This document shows, piece by piece, positions 13,725-18,397 of a DNA stretch of 18,397 bases. The DNA is taken from positions 25,515 to 43,911 of the forward strand of contig DHWC01000073.1 in the NCBI GenBank assembly GCA_002412985.1. Reading direction: 5' to 3'. Below the pieces are notes generated by a model. That model was not told the DNA's origin, made no database searches, and worked only from the letters and a program-made list of their open reading frames with translations. Origin of the DNA: Methylocystaceae bacterium UBA5192 (lineage in GTDB: Bacteria; Pseudomonadota; Alphaproteobacteria; Rhizobiales; Beijerinckiaceae). Made by a program: the position numbers and the translations under genes. Positions within the stretch are counted from its first letter, which is position 1. The number at the start of each line of letters is the position of its first letter.

Positions 13725-15674
13725 CTAGATGGTCAGCTGAGCGCCCAGCTCCACGACTCTGTCTGTTGGTATTGAGAAGAAGTCTGTCGCATTGGCGGAT
13801 TGCTTAGTCAGCGCAACATAAAGTTTGTCCTGCCAGATTGGCATTTCCGATGAGGGGCTTTCCTTAATGGAGCGACGTCCTAGGAAGAAACTTGTTGTCA
13901 TGATGTCGTATTTAAGTCCCGCTTTGCGCATGGCGCTAAGAGCTGCGGGAACGCGAGGACTTTCCATAAAGCCATAATGAAGCGTCGCTCTGTAGAAATC
14001 ATCAGATAGTTGTTCGATTTCAAACCGTCTGGCGTTCCCAACTCTTGGTCGATCCTCAGTCTTCACGCAAATAATAAGCACGCGTTCGTGTAAGATTTTA
14101 TTGTGTTTAAGATTATGCATAAGCGCAGTGGGTGCGACATTTGGATCGCTTGTCAGGAAAATAGCCGTGCCGGGAACGCGCGTTGGCTTTGATTTTTGCA
14201 ACATAGCGATAAGTTCTGTGAGCGGCAGAGAGTCTCGATGTGTTTTTTCTGCAAGCAATCGTGAACCGCGCACCCATGTCCACATCACAATCATGACGCA
14301 GCCGCCAAGTACGAGCGGCACCCATCCGCCATCTACAATTTTCATTAAATTTGCAGTCAAGAAGGCCATGTCTACAGCAAGAAATGCCGCGATTACTGGG
14401 ATGGTGGCCCAAAGGGGCCAGCGCCATTTGCGCCACACCACGACGAAGGCAAGCAATGTTGTTACAACCATCGTGCCTGTTACAGCTATGCCATAGGCTG
14501 AGGCTAGCGCAGAGGAACTCTTAAAAGCGATAACGAGTAAGAGAACGCCTAATAATAAGAGGCGGTTGATGCGCCCGATATAGATTTGTCCCTCTTGTGT
14601 CGCCGAAGTATGCGTAATTTCAAGCCGCGGTAAAAGCCCAAGCTGTATGGCCTGTCTAACAATTGAAAATGCCCCTGTGATCACTGCTTGGCTCGCAATG
14701 ACGGTTGCGATGGTTGAGAGGATGACGAGTGGCAAAAGCGCCCAATCAGGGGCAAGGAGAAAGAAGGGATTGCTGACGGCCTCAGGGTGGGAAAGGATAA
14801 GCGCGCCCTGCCCCAGATAATTTAATAGAAGGGCAGGTAAGATAAAACTTAGCCAGGCGAATTGAATTGGGAAGCGGCCAAAATGGCCCATGTCGGCGTA
14901 AAGCGCTTCCGCGCCAGTAACACCCAGAAAAACAGAACCGAGTATGGCGAAGCCAAGCCAGCCGTTTTGGGCAAGAAAAGATATGCCGGCGCGAGGATCA
15001 AAAGCTGTCAATATTTGAGGGGCGTCTGGAATATGTAACGCGCCAAGTATGGCGATAGTGAGAAAGAAAATAATCATAATCGGTCCAAAGAAAGCCGCTA
15101 CGCGAGCGGTGCCATGGCTTTGAACCCAAAAAAGCGTAACTAATATCGTTATAGTAATTGGCGCGACAAACTCTTTCAAGCGATCGGTTACTAATTCTAG
15201 GCCTTCAATCGCAGACATAACAGAAATGGCTGGCGTAATAATTGCGTCGCCAGAGAAAAGCGCTGCGCCAGCAACGCCCATAAGAAAAACAAATTTCGAA
15301 TTACCGCCAAGAGCAGATTGTGCGAGAGCCATTAATGAAAGCGTCCCGCCTTCTCCGCGATTGTCAGCGCGCATCAAGAATAATACGTATTTTATCGTGA
15401 CAGTGAATGCGAGCGCAAAGATAAGGAGCGAAATAGAACCAATCACCGCCTCTTCAGTAAGGCGATCGGCTTTAACGCTGTGAGAAAGCGACTCGCGTAG
15501 GGCATAAAGAGGGCTCGTGCCAATATCGCCATAAACAACGCCGATTGAACCAATCACGAGACTGATCAAATTGCCTTTCTCATGCGCATGATCATGATCG
15601 GCGCCGGGTAAGGGTTTGATGGTTTGTCCGGGTTTCAAAGCGTTCGGTTGGCTCACGTCCGAATGCTGCGTCAT
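13725..15674 (-). CDS. kup: Kup-family potassium uptake transporter
   Basis: A 649-residue inner-membrane K+ transporter (KUP/HAK/KT family, K+/H+ symport). After a hydrophilic N-terminus with a HDHAHE patch, the family hallmark GDIGTSPLYA is at 49-58. About a dozen hydrophobic segments follow to roughly residue 460 (for example LISLLIFALAFTVTIKYVLF, VFLMGVAGAALFSGDAIITPA), then a cytoplasmic tail of about 180 residues containing PGTAIFLTSDPNVAPTALMH and ending in VELGAQLTI, as in other Kup proteins. AAGGAAAG lies just before the ATG. A possible 22-codon leader ORF ends at that ribosome site. It is unrelated in function to the C1 genes. Confidence 0.96.
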   Translation of the reverse strand: MTQHSDVSQPNALKPGQTIKPLPGADHDHAHEKGNLISLVIGSIGVVYGDIGTSPLYALRESLSHSVKADRLTEEAVIGSISLLIFALAFTVTIKYVLFLMRADNRGEGGTLSLMALAQSALGGNSKFVFLMGVAGAALFSGDAIITPAISVMSAIEGLELVTDRLKEFVAPITITILVTLFWVQSHGTARVAAFFGPIMIIFFLTIAILGALHIPDAPQILTAFDPRAGISFLAQNGWLGFAILGSVFLGVTGAEALYADMGHFGRFPIQFAWLSFILPALLLNYLGQGALILSHPEAVSNPFFLLAPDWALLPLVILSTIATVIASQAVITGAFSIVRQAIQLGLLPRLEITHTSATQEGQIYIGRINRLLLLGVLLLVIAFKSSSALASAYGIAVTGTMVVTTLLAFVVVWRKWRWPLWATIPVIAAFLAVDMAFLTANLMKIVDGGWVPLVLGGCVMIVMWTWVRGSRLLAEKTHRDSLPLTELIAMLQKSKPTRVPGTAIFLTSDPNVAPTALMHNLKHNKILHERVLIICVKTEDRPRVGNARRFEIEQLSDDFYRATLHYGFMESPRVPAALSAMRKAGLKYDIMTTSFFLGRRSIKESPSSEMPIWQDKLYVALTKQSANATDFFSIPTDRVVELGAQLTI

Positions 15675-15684
15675 GCGGCTTTCC

Positions 15685-15753
15685 TTAGGAAATAGCTAGC
15701 GCGCAATGGCGCGTATCGATTTTAAAGAGTTGGGCCGTTATTTCCGCTAGCAT
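15685..15753 (-). CDS. possible 22-codon leader ORF upstream of kup
   Basis: On the minus strand, AGGAGG (15770-15765) is followed 11 bases later by ATG (15753-15751) and a 22-codon frame beginning MLAEITAQLF and ending HCALAIS. Its TAA stop (15687-15685) sits inside the TAAGGAAAG that serves as the kup Shine-Dalgarno, so ribosomes terminating here could influence kup initiation. I recognise no family. The strong ribosome site and its stop placement support it; its short length and slightly long spacing argue for caution. Confidence 0.35.
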   Translation of the reverse strand: MLAEITAQLFKIDTRHCALAIS

Positions 15754-15926
15754 CGCAACTCTCGCCTCCTGCGCAGAAAAACTTTCCACAGCCGGCGCGG
15801 CGATATACGCGTTTTTTCAGTCGATGAGAAGGGGCGCAGAAATTGAGGTCCTGGTCTCAGCTGACATTTATCCCTCAGGGGCCTATCTTCCACGGCTCAA
15901 ATTTCCCAAGGTTCAGGGGGAAACAG

Positions 15927-16715
15927 GTGGAAGATAATGAAAAACCCTCGTTTGCCCGCGCGGCGGGCGGTGTGAGCTCAAATGTCATTAAAACGAGTAG
16001 CGCTGGACTGAGCGCGAGTTTTATCAAACTGCCCTGCGGCGAAACTGCTTTTATTGTGCGTCCTGAAAAACAGGGTATCTTGCCTGTTATTTTGTTGGCT
16101 CACGAAATTTTCGGTCTTCATGAGCATATTCTTGATCTCGCGCGTCGCTTAGCTCTCGATGGTTATTTAGTCATCGCGCCAGATTACCTCAGTCGATATG
16201 GCGATATCGCAACTGCATCTAGTATTGACGCCTTGCGGCTCATCGTCGCTCAGGCTAGCGATGCAATAACTCTCGCAATTTTTGATGAAGCCTTTGAGGT
16301 AGCGGTTAATTATCACGGCGATTTGCAACGTGTCGCTATGACAGGTTTCTGTTGGGGAGGGCGCATTGTTTGGCTTTACAGCGCGCATAACTCTAAAATA
16401 CGCGCCTGCGTTCCTTGGTATGGTCGTCTTGATGGAGAACGTACGTTGCAACAGGAATATTGGCCAATTGATCTTGCAGGTCAATTGAAGGCGCCAACCC
16501 TTGGCCTATACGGCGGGGCAGATCCGACGATACCCAGAGAATTAATTAAAAAATTTCAAAAGCAATTGCTTGAACACGATGCGCCAGCGGAAATTAAAAT
16601 ATACAATGACGCGCCTCACGGTTTTTGTGCAGACTACAGAGAAACATACCGACCAGACGCCGCCCAACAGGCATGGAGAGAGATGTGCGCTTTTTTTAAG
16701 CGTCATCATGTTTAG
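15927..16715 (+). CDS. dienelactone hydrolase family protein
   Basis: A 262-residue alpha/beta hydrolase of the dienelactone hydrolase family. The start is GTG 15927 with AGGGGG a few bases upstream; the longer in-frame extension to a TTG at 15843 lacks family sequence. Catalytic residues are all visible: E60 in AHEIFGLHEHI, nucleophile C142 in GFCWGGR, D199 in YGGADPTIP and H231 in DAPHGF. The Cys nucleophile and HEIFG fit true DLH-type enzymes, but family members act on diverse lactones and esters and no aromatic-degradation genes are near, so the substrate is unknown. It is divergent from kup and convergent with sdhAF4 (4-base gap). Confidence 0.9.
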   Translation: MEDNEKPSFARAAGGVSSNVIKTSSAGLSASFIKLPCGETAFIVRPEKQGILPVILLAHEIFGLHEHILDLARRLALDGYLVIAPDYLSRYGDIATASSIDALRLIVAQASDAITLAIFDEAFEVAVNYHGDLQRVAMTGFCWGGRIVWLYSAHNSKIRACVPWYGRLDGERTLQQEYWPIDLAGQLKAPTLGLYGGADPTIPRELIKKFQKQLLEHDAPAEIKIYNDAPHGFCADYRETYRPDAAQQAWREMCAFFKRHHV

Positions 16716-16719
16716 AGCA

Positions 16720-16950
16720 TTAAAAATCGCTTATGACGCCTTTGACCTCCCAATCGCCATAGCGTGATGGGTCAAGGCCGCCGCGCCCGCCAATTTCCTC
16801 AGGGGCGACTGCGGTGTCCGTCAATTTTTTTCTCCGATCCGCGGCTTCTTCTAGCGCGCGTTGTGCGGGAGTAGATTGCGGCTTATCTTGTTTTATCTTT
16901 TCGAAGGTTCCGTCAGGATTGGACGGCGCTGAGGTTGTATCTGTCGGCAT
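16720..16950 (-). CDS. DUF1674 / succinate dehydrogenase assembly factor 4 (SdhAF4) family protein
   Basis: A 76-residue soluble protein starting MPTDTTSAPSNPDGTFE. The C-terminal half carries the family signature EIGGRGGLDPSRYGDWEVKG and ends in VISDF. Eukaryotic homologues (Sdh8/SDHAF4) bind free flavinylated SdhA and help assemble complex II; the same role is inferred here. The frame extends upstream to 17046, but ATG 16950 is preferred because GGAAG lies upstream of it and it gives the usual family length. It is divergent from rsmB, with 84 bases between the starts. Confidence 0.88.
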   Translation of the reverse strand: MPTDTTSAPSNPDGTFEKIKQDKPQSTPAQRALEEAADRRKKLTDTAVAPEEIGGRGGLDPSRYGDWEVKGVISDF

Positions 16951-17034
16951 AGGCGATTTCTTCCGCTTTATTCTGTCCCTAATCTTTAGGTCTATGCTAT
17001 GGTGTGGTTTGGGAATGCTAAGGAGATAGGTTGT

Positions 17035-18397
17035 TTGGCGTCGCAAGATAATAAGACATTTTCCACGCGTTCCAAATCTGCTCGGACAATGACCCGGCAG
17101 GGGTTTGTGCCTGCAGACGCTGCGCGAGAAGCGGAAGCCGCTCGAACGCCTGGGTTACTTGTCCGGTTAGCTGCGGCCGCCATTATTAGCGATATCATTT
17201 ACAGCGGTCATCGACTAGATGAGTGTTTTTCTCCATTTGCAGTGCCTTCGCGGCTGGTAGGTCTTGAGCCTCGAGATGTGGCTTTAACGCGATCGATTGT
17301 TACTGTCTCTGTTCGGCGTCTTGGTCTTATACGGCATGTCCTGTCTGAGCTTTTAGAAAAGGGTCTACCGCGTCAGTCGGGGCGTTTGGAGTTTATCCTG
17401 ATTGCCGCGGCGGCACAGATCTTATTTCTTGACTCAGCCGACCATGCCGCAGTTGATCTCGCAGTCCGCGCAGTTCGACATGACCCTAAAACAGCTGGTT
17501 TCGCTGGGCTTGTTAATGGCTCTATGCGAAATTTGATCCGCCGTCGGGAGGAATTTTTAGAGCTAGCAGCGCTTGGCGAATATGATACGCCGGCATGGCT
17601 GATGCAGAGATGGCGTAAGCATTATGGTCAAGAAACAGCTCAGCTGATTTCTGCAATGCATATGCAAGAGCCAACGTTAGATATAACCGTAAAATCTGAT
17701 CCTGAGTTTTGGGCTAAAGAGTTGGATGGTATTGTTTTGCAGACAGGCTCCGTGCGGTTGAAGTCTTATATCCCTGTTGCTGAGCTTCCTGGTTATGTTG
17801 ACGGAGAATGGTGGGTGCAAGATGCAGCAGCCTCTTTGCCTGCGAGATTGCTGCATGCGCAACCTGATGAGCGAGTGCTAGATATGTGTGCGGCTCCGGG
17901 AGGTAAAACCGCACAACTCGCGCAGGCGCGCGCTCATGTTACCGCGCTTGATCGATCGGCTGAGAGATTAAAATTATTGGCCGCTAATTTAGAGCGCTTA
18001 CATTTGCGAGCATCAATTGCTGTAGGCGATGCGGCGACCTATCAAGCCACGGCTTTTGATGCAATCCTTATAGACGCGCCTTGTTCTGCAACAGGAACAA
18101 TACGTCGTCATCCCGATGTTGCTTGGACAAAGAAAACCGGCGATCTTGAGGCCCTGACTTTATTACAAGCTAAAATGCTCGCGCGTGCGGCAAGCCTGAT
18201 CCGTCCTGGCGGACGATTGGTATATTGTACGTGTTCTTTAGAGCCAGAGGAAGGAGAGGCGCAGATTGGCAGCTTCTTACGACGCAATCCAGATTTTCAA
18301 CGCGAACCTATTACTGAAGCAGATGGCGCACCGATAGAATTTATAAATAAAGAAGGCGATTTACGCACCTTGCCTTGTTATTTTCCTAATGAAAATA
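17035..18397 (+). CDS. rsmB: 16S rRNA m5C methyltransferase RsmB (3' end outside window)
   Basis: The first 454 codons of RsmB, which methylates C967 of 16S rRNA using S-adenosylmethionine. An N-terminal NusB-like helical domain (about 35-165, including ARTPGLLVRLAAAA) is followed by the Rossmann methyltransferase: motif I VLDMCAAPGGKTAQL (D283), IDAPCSATGT with C350, and catalytic C400 in CTCSLEPEEGE. Only a short C-terminal tail is missing. The chosen start is TTG 17035 because AAGGAG (17020-17025) lies 9 bases upstream; an in-frame ATG at 16999 lacks a good ribosome site and ATG 17089 would shorten the N-terminus. It is divergent from the SdhAF4 gene. Confidence 0.93.
   Translation, partial: MASQDNKTFSTRSKSARTMTRQGFVPADAAREAEAARTPGLLVRLAAAAIISDIIYSGHRLDECFSPFAVPSRLVGLEPRDVALTRSIVTVSVRRLGLIRHVLSELLEKGLPRQSGRLEFILIAAAAQILFLDSADHAAVDLAVRAVRHDPKTAGFAGLVNGSMRNLIRRREEFLELAALGEYDTPAWLMQRWRKHYGQETAQLISAMHMQEPTLDITVKSDPEFWAKELDGIVLQTGSVRLKSYIPVAELPGYVDGEWWVQDAAASLPARLLHAQPDERVLDMCAAPGGKTAQLAQARAHVTALDRSAERLKLLAANLERLHLRASIAVGDAATYQATAFDAILIDAPCSATGTIRRHPDVAWTKKTGDLEALTLLQAKMLARAASLIRPGGRLVYCTCSLEPEEGEAQIGSFLRRNPDFQREPITEADGAPIEFINKEGDLRTLPCYFPNEN

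Noticed and set aside
14101..14496. 131-codon plus-strand frame inside kup
   Set aside because: It is antisense to a conserved membrane protein; low-complexity Thr/Val composition is expected from the reverse complement of a transmembrane coding region.
15780..15795. DnaA-box-like TTTCCACAG upstream of kup
   Set aside because: It differs from the consensus in two positions, is single, and no origin-type cluster or origin gene is nearby.
15843..15926. 28-codon N-terminal extension of the dienelactone hydrolase gene
   Set aside because: It begins with TTG without a ribosome site, while GTG 15927 has AGGGGG upstream and fits the family length.
1..18397. CRISPR arrays, insertion sequences, tandem repeats or phage genes
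   Set aside because: No regularly spaced repeats, transposase, recombinase or phage structural motifs were found by reading both strands.

Overview
The window reads as chromosomal DNA of an alphaproteobacterial methylotroph or methanotroph, most likely Hyphomicrobiales (Beijerinckiaceae/Methylocystaceae-like; inference). The evidence is a bacterial-type methylene-H4MPT dehydrogenase (MtdB), formaldehyde-activating enzyme (Fae) and a set of archaeal-like cofactor genes, next to alphaproteobacterial housekeeping genes (trpA-accD-folC, a zinc-finger-less AccD, a DUF1674/SdhAF4 gene divergent from rsmB, thrS, rpmB, kup). Base composition looks near 50% GC by eye, which is low for that group. No insertion sequence, phage gene, CRISPR array or clear island boundary was seen.

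Layout. 1-266: 5' part of an alpha/beta hydrolase gene (minus), cut by the window edge. 423-499: tRNA-Arg(ACG). 685-2616: thrS (plus), convergent with rpmB (minus) across a shared hairpin terminator. 2973-3394: a long divergent intergenic region with the rpmB promoter, a perfect FNR/FixK-type palindrome and a GC-rich leader. 3395-6077: mtdB, fae and an MfnF-like gene (plus), with a strong hairpin terminator just after fae. 6103-10406: a tightly packed minus-strand operon, in transcription order a MfnB-FolB fusion, MfnE-like kinase, DmrB-like flavoprotein, DHPS-like DUF6513 protein and DUF447 protein. 10520-13600: trpA-accD-folC (minus), directly upstream of that operon. 13725-15674: kup, preceded by a possible leader ORF. 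15927-16715: dienelactone-hydrolase-family protein (plus). 16720-16950: sdhAF4 (minus). 17035-18397: rsmB (plus), cut by the window edge.

How the genes work together. Fae condenses formaldehyde with (dephospho)tetrahydromethanopterin and MtdB oxidises the product, so these two are the entry of the H4MPT-linked formaldehyde oxidation route. The genes around them build its two carriers. MfnB, MfnE and MfnF homologues belong to the furan branch (methylofuran, used by the formyltransferase/hydrolase complex). DmrB reduces dihydromethanopterin. FolB, FolC and the DHPS-like protein belong to pterin or folate chemistry. The DUF447 and DUF6513 proteins have no firmly assigned step and are the best candidates here for undescribed biochemistry. 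The genes mch, fhcABCD, mptG and mfnD are not in this window and must lie elsewhere.
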